This document shows positions 36,241 to 44,802 of a stretch of DNA of 64,000 nucleotides, piece after piece; position 1 is the first letter of the stretch; every line of letters begins with the position of its first letter. Made by a program: the position numbers and the translations under genes. Source of the stretch: Cadophora sp. MPI-SDFR-AT-0126 (taxonomy: Eukaryota; Ascomycota; Leotiomycetes; Helotiales; Ploettnerulaceae); assembly GCA_020747065.1 (NCBI GenBank), contig JAGMVK010000004.1, forward strand, positions 310,001-374,000, read 5' to 3'. The notes beneath the pieces are model-generated. The model saw nothing but the letters and a program-made list of their open reading frames with translations, was not told where the DNA came from and ran no database searches.

Positions 36241-37419
36241 TCATAAGATGATGCAATTCTTTCGGGACCGATGATGCCGGCCTCGCTCCCGCTCTCTGTC
36301 TCTGTCTCTTCTCCGGTCTCCTTTGCTACCATGCTTGTGGTGCCGATAAGTCTCCTCTAAATTCGAGCTCGTCGTGTTGTCTTTCCTTATGATCTGTCTA
36401 CATAGATCAACAAAGACTTCATCCACATTGGCTATCACTCGTTAATATTTGCACTTCGAAGCTGTCCTGGACCAACTTACCCCTCCTCCTTGCCGACGTC
36501 TCATAATATGGTGCATTTCCCCAGCTCTGCGATACAGCAAACGCTCGCGATCTAGTCACTACACGATCTTCCTCTAAATCCGACTTGTTTCCTACGATGA
36601 CAATGGGGACATTCTCATCGTCTTTGATTCGTATGATCTGGTCCCGAAGTTCCGAAAGTTCGGCTAGACTGCTCTGGCTGGTGATGGAGAAGACGAGGAG
36701 GAATCCTTGTCCGGTCTTCATGTATAACTCCCTATCGATATCGATATCAGTGTTATGTATGATCGTCTTGTCTAGGACTGATCCTACCTCATCGCAGCTA
36801 GCGGAATGTTAGCTGTTGTAGCCATCACGTGATGTGCCATATTTGGAAAGTGAACGTACTAAATTGCTCTGTGCCAGCGGTATCTAATCTGAAGTAATTC
36901 GTGAGTCTACCTACTCTCATGGCATTGCGATGGGGTATCCTACATCTCTAGCATGCATTGGCGGCCCTGCAGCGGAAGTCAGTCTCAAGATCTCCGACCC
37001 ACTTCTTGGCAATCGCATCACTCACGTCAACCTCAATCTGTTTCCGGTACGAGTCCTCAATAGTCGGATCATAGCTCTCGATCCACACATTTTGGACGAA
37101 TTGGGCTACATGGTATTAGGTCATTTCTCGTATCTTTGTTGTTGACCTGGGGTCGGGGCATTACCTGTGAGGCAACTTTTGCCCACCCCGCCTAGAATTG
37201 CAGAGATTGCCGTCAGCCGCTGCTACGAGCACCTCCCGAAATTCCAAAAATAAAGGGGGGAGGGTCACACACCCGCGCCTAAGACGACAATATGATAATC
37301 TCTCCTATATCGAATGATGCACAGTTAGCTTATATGCATCTCACAGAACCAGAGATGGGATGGGATCGCCAGGAAGGACCCGAGTTGCGTGCATACCTTT
37401 GGGACGTCCTAGTTGACAT
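36241..37419 (-). CDS. RSR1: Rap/Rsr1-like Ras GTPase, nine exons
   Basis: Nine minus-strand exons, 37419-37397, 37304-37273, 37191-37165, 37105-37026, 36966-36944, 36888-36860, 36797-36788, 36731-36481 and 36431-36241, give 221 aa. Assembled motifs are the P-loop GAGGVGKS (17-24), the effector region [12 protein letters not shown], the switch II start DTAGTEQF, then [24 protein letters not shown] and ETSA. The tail is very basic ([19 protein letters not shown]) and ends in the CAAX box CIIL, suggesting geranylgeranylation. The Rap-like core suits the Krev-1/Rsr1/Bud1 group, which sets polarity at the plasma membrane. Exon 7 is only 10 nt. The gene is unusually cut up: eight introns in about 1.2 kb. 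Every splice restores Ras-family sequence, so I trust the model despite the many short exons. Confidence 0.92.
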
Positions 37420-37883
37420 TCTTGCGCCTAGAGATATAGGTGAAGTTGAGTTGAGTCTACTGCAGCAGCAGCAAACTCTGAAGTCTCCTAAGCACTGCCC
37501 CAAGCCCAATCTGTGACCTCTAGCACCAGGAAGCTCACGCTCGCTTCTCCTTTCTTTTTTCTCATGGACGCGCTCTCACGCACTCTCTCGCACTCAGCAC
37601 CCCTCGATTACCAACGCAATTGTTTGTTTGCGGAGTGCGATGTACATGTACATGTAGGATTTAAGACTTAAACAGCAGGCGAAGGGGCCGCTGGTTTGGG
37701 TCGGGCTGTTTAGTCTGCCAGTCGTCCGGTCTGGGTCGGCGCGGTGGCGGAAAAACTCAAGCCCGAACTGACTGAACCGACAGTTGCGGGGAAAGCTCAT
37801 GAGCTCGAGCTGACACTGCCTTAAACCGCAAAGAAGTTCAACTTCCTACTTGCGAAGCTGCTTATTTATCTAACTCTTCAACC
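37420..37883. promoter_or_regulatory. Divergent promoter of the Rap-like GTPase and VTA1
   Basis: The starts of the two genes face away from each other across this gap. There is a CATGTACATGTACATG-like palindromic stretch near 37640-37656. No specific regulator can be named. Confidence 0.4.
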
Positions 37884-39411
37884 ATGGCTGTCCATATCCC
37901 CGCCAAACTGAAGGCGGCAGATCTTTCGAGATTCATTATCAGAGCTTCCCAGTTAGAGACTGCGAAGCCTGTGATAGCTTACTGGTGTAAGGTTGCCTCT
38001 GACCCCGCGACCGATTGAAGCTGATGAAGCAAGGCGAATACTGGATCGTCAATCAAATATTATCGAAAGGACTCCATAATGGCGACGCAGAGACGCTACA
38101 ATATACAACGACGTTGATGGACAAGCTCGAACAGGTGGGACTGAACTGATGGTACTGGTTGGCAGATGTTGACGGCCTTCAGATCAAAGCCAACAATGCT
38201 ACGAACGATGCGATTGTAGATGATACAGCTGGCCAGGCATATGTTGAACACTTTGGCTTGGAAACTTTCTTTCGAGCAGATAGGACTGTCAAGGCGAATG
38301 CAGTCACAAAGTAGGCAATTCACGGAACAGTGGGGTTCATTCTAACATCATCAGGCAAACCGCAGATACATTTCAAGCGGCTGCCACCTTCCTCGAGCTT
38401 GTAAATATATGGGGATCACCAGACGCAGATACGACGGCTAAGATCAAGTATGCGAAATGGAATGCGATCAGGATAATGAAGGCACTGAAGGAAGGAAAAG
38501 ATCCCAATGAATCGAATCCAAAGATCGAGCCTGCGGAGGAGACCTTACCAGCACTCGACCCTAATGACCCAGAGGTTTTGTCACTTGGAGGGGAATCTTC
38601 AAAGCAACCATCTGTCGAGGATGTACCAGACGAGCAATTCCAGGTCGAGTCAAGGCTCGCTAGGCAGTCTTCGATCGACCAGTCTCTGCATCCTTCCGCC
38701 CAACCATCTGCTCAAGTGTCTGCTCGTGGATCACCAGGACCAAATCCCACCTTTGACCCATACCCCAAGGATGGATTTCCTTACTCTGCTGTCAAGGATG
38801 ATAATGTTTCTCCGTTGGAGCCTTCACCTAACGAGAGGGACGGATCCGTTGGTGGAGGCTACTTCCCAGAAGTACCTACCTTCACATCTGAAACTCAAGA
38901 TTCAACTCTTGGAACAGCCCCACCCGCAGATGCACTTGATTTAGGTCTTCCTGATCACCCATCAGCTCCTCCGGGTGGGGACCTAGGTCTACCAGAGCAG
39001 CCAAAAAGTCAACCAGGCGTCCAACGCTCTCCAGATTTTGAATCTTTCCCACCCCCAACCCTTCCTGATGAGCCATCAAATCCACCTCAAGATTTCTACC
39101 GCCAGGCTCCCACCCAACCCCCTCCCCCGCAATTCTCACATCCCCGTGCCCAACAACCGGCAAACTACGCACCTCCGCCAGTCCAGCCCCAACAGCCAAT
39201 ATACCAAGCACCTCCTCCCCAAGCGCAAAGATACAACCCACTGCCACCAGACCCCCCAGCACCAAAGAAGACAGAATTAATCACGGACGACCAATCGATT
39301 GCCAAGGCACAGAAACATTGTCGTTGGGCCATCTCGGCGTTGAATTTTGAGGATGCGAATACGGCTGTGAGGGAATTGAGGGAGGCCTTGAAGACGTTGG
39401 GTGCGTTGTGA
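37884..39411 (+). CDS. VTA1: Vacuolar sorting protein VTA1 (LIP5 homologue)
   Basis: Four exons, 37884-37986, 38034-38134, 38183-38310 and 38355-39411, give 462 aa. VTA1 activates the Vps4 ATPase during ESCRT-III disassembly in the multivesicular body pathway. The N-terminal MIT pair reads IPAKLKAADLSRFIIRASQLE, KPVIAYWCEYWIVNQIL, LQYTTTLMDKLEQ and AYVEHFGLETFFRADRTVKANAVTKQTADTFQAAATFLELVNIWG, all family-typical. A long Pro, Gln and Ser-rich linker follows. The C-terminal Vps4-binding helices are QSIAKAQKHCRWAISALNFEDANTAVRELREALKTLG. The length is normal for filamentous fungi. All introns are 44-48 nt with good borders. Cytosolic and endosomal location is inferred from the family. Confidence 0.94.
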
Positions 39412-40151
39412 GTGGGATTTGTGCTTGGACCTGGAGGGAGTACATATTGTTTGTGCATGTATGCAATAGTTTAGTCTTAGTTGCGACCCAAAATGCGAAT
39501 ACCCATCCTTGTACAATAGACAGTCCAACGTATCTATCATGCGCTACTAAGTGGAGAGGTGAAATGTCACATAAGGTTGCCGCGGATAGGTAAAGGAGGT
39601 AACTATGTAATGTTTGACTAGATGATTCATGCAGCCGCTAAGATATTTGGCAGAACATAGCGAGAGCTGCCTGCTAATGAGCAGTCTGTAAGAACTCTCT
39701 GACCATAAGATTCAGATTTCACCCACCAGAAAATAAGTATGAGAACGTTTCTAATCAGCAAATTTGATAATTGTGTAAAGTGATTTGTTCACCTCATGAG
39801 TAACAGCAACCGGGGTTGGTTGCTGGGGAGTCTCGCTTATTTTAGCACCACTGTTTGTTTATCTCTACAACTACAACCGAAGACAATTCTTATCAAAGAC
39901 CGTGCAATTGAAAATTTCTAATGTAATACCGGGTATCTTTTCTCTAATCCACTCTCAAGTATCCCTTGTAAAAGCAACGCCGATCCAGAATCGCCAAAGG
40001 AAAAAGTGTGCGCAAGAAACTATTTTACAGAAAAGTGAAGTTTTCCCCCAACCGACCGAGCAACTCTTAACGTCTGCGAACTTCTCCGCTGGCGCGTCTG
40101 CGATCCAGTCGCTTTACCACGGCTCCTAAGACGGCTTTTAGGACGCCCATA
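39412..40151. other. Intergenic, left flank of mobile element
   Basis: 3' flank of VTA1 and the DNA on the left of the recombinase element. No gene seen. Confidence 0.5.
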
Positions 40152-40174
40152 GCCAGCGAGCGGTTTTGTCGGGA
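40152..40174. repeat. Left arm of a 23-bp inverted repeat
   Basis: Pairs with 40678-40700 in inverted orientation. The inner 17 bases match exactly (GAGCGGTTTTGTCGGGA against TCCCGACAAAACCGCTC) and the outer six match in four of six. The arms enclose the left 41-bp repeat and the first copies of both palindromic motifs. Confidence 0.85.
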
Positions 40175-40240
40175 ATGACCAACAATACTTGATGCTAGCC
40201 GTTCTAGGTGGGGATGTCAATCAAAGGAGAATAACGGAAC

Positions 40241-40281
40241 GCCTCCACGGCAGTGGCCCCCGGAGGGCCAGCGGAGCGTCA
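40241..40281 (+). repeat. Left copy of the 41-bp direct repeat
   Basis: Begins GCCTCCACGG and ends GCGGAGCGTCA. Identical over 41 bases to 44622-44662. It contains an internal inverted repeat, TGGCCC-ccgga-GGGCCA, so it could form a hairpin or serve as a recombination site. Confidence 0.95.
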
Positions 40282-40402
40282 CGCACTATCATTCGCGCTT
40301 TATCCTTACCAGTAATTTGGATGACGCTCCATTGGTCACCATTTGTAAATATGCTCCGCTTATACGAGCGATGTGTTGGAAATCCTAGTTATTTGTGAGA
40401 AT

Positions 40403-40415
40403 CGACTGTGTCGAT
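40403..40415 (+). promoter_or_regulatory. Palindrome P2 copy 1 (about 40401-40415)
   Basis: ATCGAC-TGT-GTCGAT with perfect 6-base arms, upstream of the recombinase gene. The full context is AATCGACTGTGTCGATTTG. Confidence 0.85.
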
Positions 40416-40494
40416 TTGAGTCATACATAACCCAACCGGGGGGGCTTGGCGGCAGTATGTAAATCATGCAATGGTGGTGGTCCTTGACCGGGGC

Positions 40495-40515
40495 GGGGGG
40501 GGGGGGGGGGGGGGG
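40495..40515 (+). repeat. 21-base G run
   Basis: An uninterrupted run of G within the element's 5' region, preceded by GGGGC. Run length from sequencing is unreliable. It can stack as G-quadruplexes. Confidence 0.85.
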
Positions 40516-40578
40516 AACAGCAAAATAAACACACTGCCCTTACGACCAACAGAACTTCTAAGATCTGAGCATTATTAA

Positions 40579-40590
40579 AAAAGTACTTTT
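40579..40590 (+). promoter_or_regulatory. Palindrome P1 copy 1
   Basis: AAAAGTACTTTT, a perfect 12-base palindrome, upstream of the recombinase gene. Confidence 0.9.
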
Positions 40591-40644
40591 GAAAAGATGA
40601 AGGCTGGCTGGGAGAGAGAAAGGAGAAGCGGATGGAGGACAGGA

Positions 40645-40668
40645 GGAGGAGGAGGAGGAGGAGGAAGG
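40645..40668 (+). repeat. GGA trinucleotide repeat
   Basis: About seven GGA units in the element's 5' region, in a purine-rich tract. Confidence 0.8.
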
Positions 40669-40677
40669 AGTTAAAGG

Positions 40678-40700
40678 TCCCGACAAAACCGCTCGGTAGC
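40678..40700. repeat. Right arm of the 23-bp inverted repeat
   Basis: Inverted partner of 40152-40174; lies inside the element, about 480 bp before the recombinase start codon. Confidence 0.85.
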
Positions 40701-41175
40701 TATGAGAAGAAGAATCTGTGTGGAGCTTGGACGATGCAATGGTACGGGAACCCCCATCTTGGTCGATCTATATGATTTTCACACACACTGCGTGTCCTCG
40801 ATATTGGATGCATGTTTTTTGCTTATTGTCCGTGAAGTGAATGGTGATACTTGCTCGAGGTCTTTCTTCATCGCTGCGACTCGCTTAAGCGAAGTCGTTC
40901 CTTCCCGATTTGGAAGAAGAGACGAACAAACTCCTTCCCTATATTTTCACACAATGACGCCAGAGCAATTTAGGCACCGCTTCCCATTTCTTCAACCTCT
41001 TCCCCTCTTCCTCTCCTTCTCTTAACTTCATCAACTTCCTCTACTTTTCAATTCCTCCACAAGGTTCATACAGAGGCCGGGGTTCGTACAGGGGCTGGGC
41101 ATTCTTACGAAGCTCGAAGATAATTGTCCTCAACTTGTTTCCGTACTTTCCACATCCAAAACAAGTCGAGGCACG

Positions 41176-44088
41176 ATGGACGACGACGACATCAACTCTT
41201 CCGATATCGAAGTTGAGCTACCTGTCGATCCATTTGCGTCCGCAGGCACCAGATCCATTCAGGAAATGCTTGAGGTCCGTCCGCCCATATCTTCGTACTC
41301 GTTCCAACTGGGCTAATGGGAAAAACAGTTCTCTGTAGTTGACAGACTTGAGTCTAAGAAGCGATCCAAGCAACTGCGATTCTCCCATGGCAGCAAAAAG
41401 ACCCAGTATATCAATCACCTGTGGTACGTAGAATCGACACCGTCGATTAACCTGGAACCGCTCGCTGGCTACGGGAGTGTCCGATTCAGCCTGGTTGCAA
41501 AAGTACTTTTTGCCAGGCAGCGACATGCACAAGCTACCTGTGGAACTCGTATCTATAGAACATTTTCGCTGACTTCTTCAAGGTACAATAGGTTCCAGGG
41601 CTTCCGTTCGGGAGTTCTTCGAGTTGACATCGACACCAGCCCAAAGGGCGAGCAATTGGAGCGATTCCTCACATCCATCGTCGCACGCGTCGTTCCCAGG
41701 GGTGCACACGCAGTTCCATCGTATAAATGGTTGCAACATGTAAGTTTGTCTAGTTGATCTTTCAGTCCCCAATTTGAACTATAGTAGTGATTGGCTAACT
41801 CTATCATTCTGCCAGGGTCTTGGACATCTCGTCAATGCAATCGTGTTCTACCACAAGGACTTCACTCTGAGCAAGCATGAGAGATCTCGTATTGAGACCA
41901 CCATTCAGGAACTGTTCCACGAGGGCAAGATAACCAGGGATCCTTCTATCGAACGGAATCACATCGGGGTCTACTTGGTCCGTAAACTCTCGACTGGAAT
42001 CCTCAGAGATGCTCTTGCGAATGGCACGCTCAATTGGGATGTTACACTGGCAAAGGCCCTGTCCATTGTGCTGACTGCTGGGCTTGCATCTCGCACTGGA
42101 GACATCACCGTTGCTCCAATGGACGTGCAGGAGCTTCCATACCTCTGTTACAAGGACATCACACTGAAGTTGGTTGGTGGAGATGGTCTTACCAGTCTAG
42201 TCGCAGAAGTTTTGATTCGCAATGAGAAGGGTGACAAGTAAGTTGCTCATTTTCCAAAGAGTACTTTTCACATGAAGCTCATCGGCACTGTCGATTCGTA
42301 CTGCGCAATTGCTGAGCTCATACTGATGATTGCGCAGGGGAAATGGCCGGAAGAATCGAAAGGTCAAGCTCGAAACCTTGAAAAGCCCTTCGAACAATGT
42401 CATCTGCCCTATCAAACTACTGCTGGTGGTGGCTTTGAGGCACGGAAATGTCCAGGAAACAAATGTTGATGAGTTTCTGCGCGTGCTTTCGACCCGGCGT
42501 GACAAGACTGTGCAGTGGGTTCATCCAAAGCGCCCTGTACTCTGTGCTTTTGGCAACGTTGGCTCTTCTGTTCAGGCGGATAAGCCCGCTGGCAATCACC
42601 AACTCTCAAACAACATGGCTCAAGCAGCTCCTGTTGCAGGATTTCTTGCGAAGAGAGTTCGATCTCACGATCTGCGCCGTGGTGCGGCTCGAGATGCCGC
42701 AAATTTGAACAGCAAGATCAAGGGATTCGCCACCGAGGCTGTTGCTGCGACACTTGGACATAGCGATCCCAGCATTACCAAGGCATATGTAGGAGACATC
42801 AGAGACTCAGTCTACACCATGAGAGTTGAGGAAGACTTCAAGGACCCGTTTGGTGTTGAGACAACCGATAAACACTTTGTGAAGCGGCGAAAGCTTTCAA
42901 AAGCAGCCATTACAGACCTCTGTGAAGAGGACGGCGTCGATGCGAAGGATGCCAAGGCTAGGAAGAGAGTAGGTCGAAATGCTTTGAACAAGACAGTGCA
43001 GGACTGGTCAGAAGCAGCTCGTGAGGAGGACGTTCCATCAGGTATCTTGCATCTACTTCCATGAGACATACTTGACTACTGACTCCTGAAAAGTACTTTT
43101 GGAACAGTCTTCAAGTGAGGTTAACGCCAATATGAGCAAGCTTGCCACCATCAATCGTGTCCCAGTCAAACAGCAAGGACCAGTTCAACAAGACTCAACA
43201 ACGTTGTTCATTGACCCACGCTTGCTCACCGGAGACATCGGTTTTGAGGATTTGGTCGAAGATGACACAGAGGAGCCGACCGCTGCTGTGGAAGAGGCAT
43301 ACTTCGATGAAGTCGTCTCTCAAACCACCCAGACTAGTTCGCCAGAGCTGCTTATCGACGGTGTCGATTTTGTGCGCTACTTCTCCAAGATCAATATGTC
43401 CAACAATCAAGTCCTGGCACAATTTGGCCATCATGAGGCCAAGGCTGCTTTGATCGCCTCGAACTACGCCGGCTACAGCAAAGACCCAGTCGCCCTATGG
43501 ATCTTCTCATGTGAGAATGCGATGTTTGGCTGTCAGTACAAAAACTCTCTCTACGCCCAAGTGCTCGAGCACCAGCGTACCTGTAAGTTCACTTCAGCAG
43601 AAGCTTACAACGAGTCCATCAAAGTCAAGGCCTTTCCATGCGATCGTGAAGGCTGTGGAAAGAGCTTTGATAGCAAGGGTCGCCTTACAAATCACATTAA
43701 TGAGGTCCACGACTGGAAGAAGCGTGGATGCGACAAGGATGGCTGCGATCCAAAAGTACTTTTCGAGACGAGGAAAGAGTTCCTGAAGCATGGACAGACT
43801 GCTCACTCACCATATACACCATCTCGCTGCTTGTTCCCAGGCTGCCCCTCCACAATCGAGTTCAAGTCTTCTAAGACCTATCGCAGTCACTTGAGTACCC
43901 ATGGAATCACCGATCGAAAGGAGAAAGATAAGTATATGCCGGGAAAGAAAGCTGCTTTTGTCCCTCAGCTGTGTCGAGTACCCAAGTGTACGAGCACCAT
44001 GACTTTTGCACAGCCAAATCGTCTGCGAACCCATCTTGCAGACAAGCATGGCTTCACAGAGGATGAGATAGAAGACTATCTTTTCTAG
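41176..44088 (+). CDS. Tyrosine recombinase with C-terminal C2H2 zinc fingers
   Basis: Six exons, 41176-41274, 41329-41423, 41583-41739, 41816-42237, 42338-43041 and 43094-44088, give 823 aa. The catalytic set is complete: Arg in LASRTGD (about 210), HxxR in SHDLRRGAARD (368-371), His in ATLGHSDPSITKAYVGD (399) and the nucleophile Tyr in the same motif (408). After a charged linker come four C-x4-C type fingers (CDREGCGKSF...HINEVH, CDKDGCDPKV...HGQTAH, CLFPGCPSTI...HLSTH, CRVPKCTSTM...HLADKH), with one weaker finger before them. Introns 2 and 4 each contain both palindromic motifs. The last intron (43042-43093) ends inside a palindrome copy, at AAAAG|TACTTTT, and that choice of acceptor is what joins the recombinase and zinc-finger frames. 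If the splice is wrong, they are two genes. Expected role: cutting and joining the element's ends in the nucleus. Confidence 0.85.
41433..41447 (-). promoter_or_regulatory. Palindrome P2 copy 2
   Basis: ATCGAC-ACC-GTCGAT, perfect arms, inside intron 2 of the recombinase gene. On the minus strand the spacer is GGT, as in copies 4 to 6. Confidence 0.88.
41499..41510 (+). promoter_or_regulatory. Palindrome P1 copy 2
   Basis: AAAAGTACTTTT inside intron 2; the symmetry extends to GCAAAAGTACTTTTTGC. Confidence 0.9.
42257..42268 (+). promoter_or_regulatory. Palindrome P1 copy 3, one mismatch
   Basis: AAGAGTACTTTT inside intron 4 of the recombinase gene. Confidence 0.8.
42281..42295 (-). promoter_or_regulatory. 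Palindrome P2 copy 3, one mismatch
   Basis: ATCGGC-ACT-GTCGAT inside intron 4, 13 bases after P1 copy 3. Confidence 0.82.
43089..43100 (+). promoter_or_regulatory. Palindrome P1 copy 4, contains a splice acceptor
   Basis: AAAAGTACTTTT at the end of intron 5. The acceptor AG (43092-43093) that keeps the frame lies at the centre of the palindrome. Confidence 0.88.
43354..43368 (+). promoter_or_regulatory. Palindrome P2 copy 4, within coding sequence
   Basis: ATCGAC-GGT-GTCGAT, perfect arms, in codons for IDGVD of the linker between recombinase and fingers. Confidence 0.88.
43752..43763 (+). promoter_or_regulatory. Palindrome P1 copy 5, within coding sequence
   Basis: AAAAGTACTTTT in codons for KVLF inside the second zinc finger. 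Confidence 0.9.
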
Positions 44089-44113
44089 TCTCTTGATTGT
44101 ACAGAATGAGCAA

Positions 44114-44128
44114 ATCGATGGTGCCGAT
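44114..44128 (+). promoter_or_regulatory. Palindrome P2 copy 5, two mismatches
   Basis: ATCGAT-GGT-GCCGAT, just after the stop codon; the changes are symmetric-like (C to T in one arm, T to C in the other). Confidence 0.72.
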
Positions 44129-44378
44129 TTGCTCTGCCATGTCGTAGAAGTCCCGCGGCTGTTAAGGTATCATCAGCACTTATCATTTGGAGCATGGCAA
44201 AAGGACTGGGAAGATGTGCATGTTTAGAAACTTTGCATGAATGTTGCTATGAGAGGAGAGGAAATTTTGGGACTGTAGTGCGGTAATATCTGATTTAGCA
44301 GTGCCATCTGCTTGCTACTGGAGGATGCTGAGGGACATATGTATCTAGCTGGAGGGTCCTTCGTTATGCACGGGACGA

Positions 44379-44393
44379 ATCGACGGTGTCGAT
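44379..44393 (+). promoter_or_regulatory. Palindrome P2 copy 6
   Basis: ATCGAC-GGT-GTCGAT, perfect arms, in the 3' non-coding part of the element. Confidence 0.88.
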
Positions 44394-44585
44394 AAGCTCG
44401 ATGTTGATATAGTTACCACACGCTCAAATTACATTAGCAATATGTTCCGCTCGGACCACTTTTCGAGCACCTTTCCCCGTGGCGACTTTACTCTCAAGTC
44501 AAACCTCGACCCCTGTTTGTTGTTCCAGGTAATTAAGCGAATTGACTACAAAACAGCAGACGTCGTCCGTCACGCATGCATCTGC

Positions 44586-44597
44586 AAAAGTACTTTT
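44586..44597 (+). promoter_or_regulatory. Palindrome P1 copy 6
   Basis: AAAAGTACTTTT, preceded by GC as in copy 2, and 25 bases before the right 41-bp repeat. Confidence 0.9.
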
Positions 44598-44621
44598 TCA
44601 AGAAAGCCGAAAAACTGAACA

Positions 44622-44662
44622 GCCTCCACGGCAGTGGCCCCCGGAGGGCCAGCGGAGCGTCA
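44622..44662 (+). repeat. Right copy of the 41-bp direct repeat
   Basis: Identical to 40241-40281. It ends about 140 bp from the stop codon of the neighbouring vWA gene, so the element may sit in or near that gene's 3' UTR. Confidence 0.95.
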
Positions 44663-44802
44663 ATCTCCAAACGCTCTCGACAAGACGTGTTGCAATGTAC
44701 AGTCAACTACGAAAAAAAAATTGGCATCATTTGTCTATCGCCGAGCACATCTAAGTAACGCCAACCTGGATGAAAAATACTGTACAAGGCCAACACCACG
44801 GA

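Larger units (their letters stand above)
40241..44662 (+). mobile_element. Crypton-like tyrosine recombinase element with 41-bp terminal direct repeats
   Basis: A 4.4-kb unit bounded by two identical 41-bp direct repeats (40241-40281 and 44622-44662). It carries one gene, a tyrosine recombinase fused to C2H2 zinc fingers. Spread through it are six copies of AAAAGTACTTTT (one with a mismatch) and six of ATCGAC-N3-GTCGAT. There is no DDE transposase, reverse transcriptase or terminal inverted repeat pair at the outer borders. That fits YR-type DNA elements such as Cryptons, which move through a circular form. The borders are inferred from the repeats; the true ends could lie outside, for example at the inverted repeat arm at 40152. 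The recombinase residues are all present and the gene is unbroken, so the element may still be active or recently so. Confidence 0.75.

Noticed and set aside
38882..39265. Long minus-strand frame opposite VTA1
   Set aside because: A shadow of the Pro-rich coding strand; no features of its own.
40702..41025. Open frame of 107 codons ahead of the recombinase gene
   Set aside because: No domain, low-complexity end, and it sits in the pyrimidine-rich promoter region.
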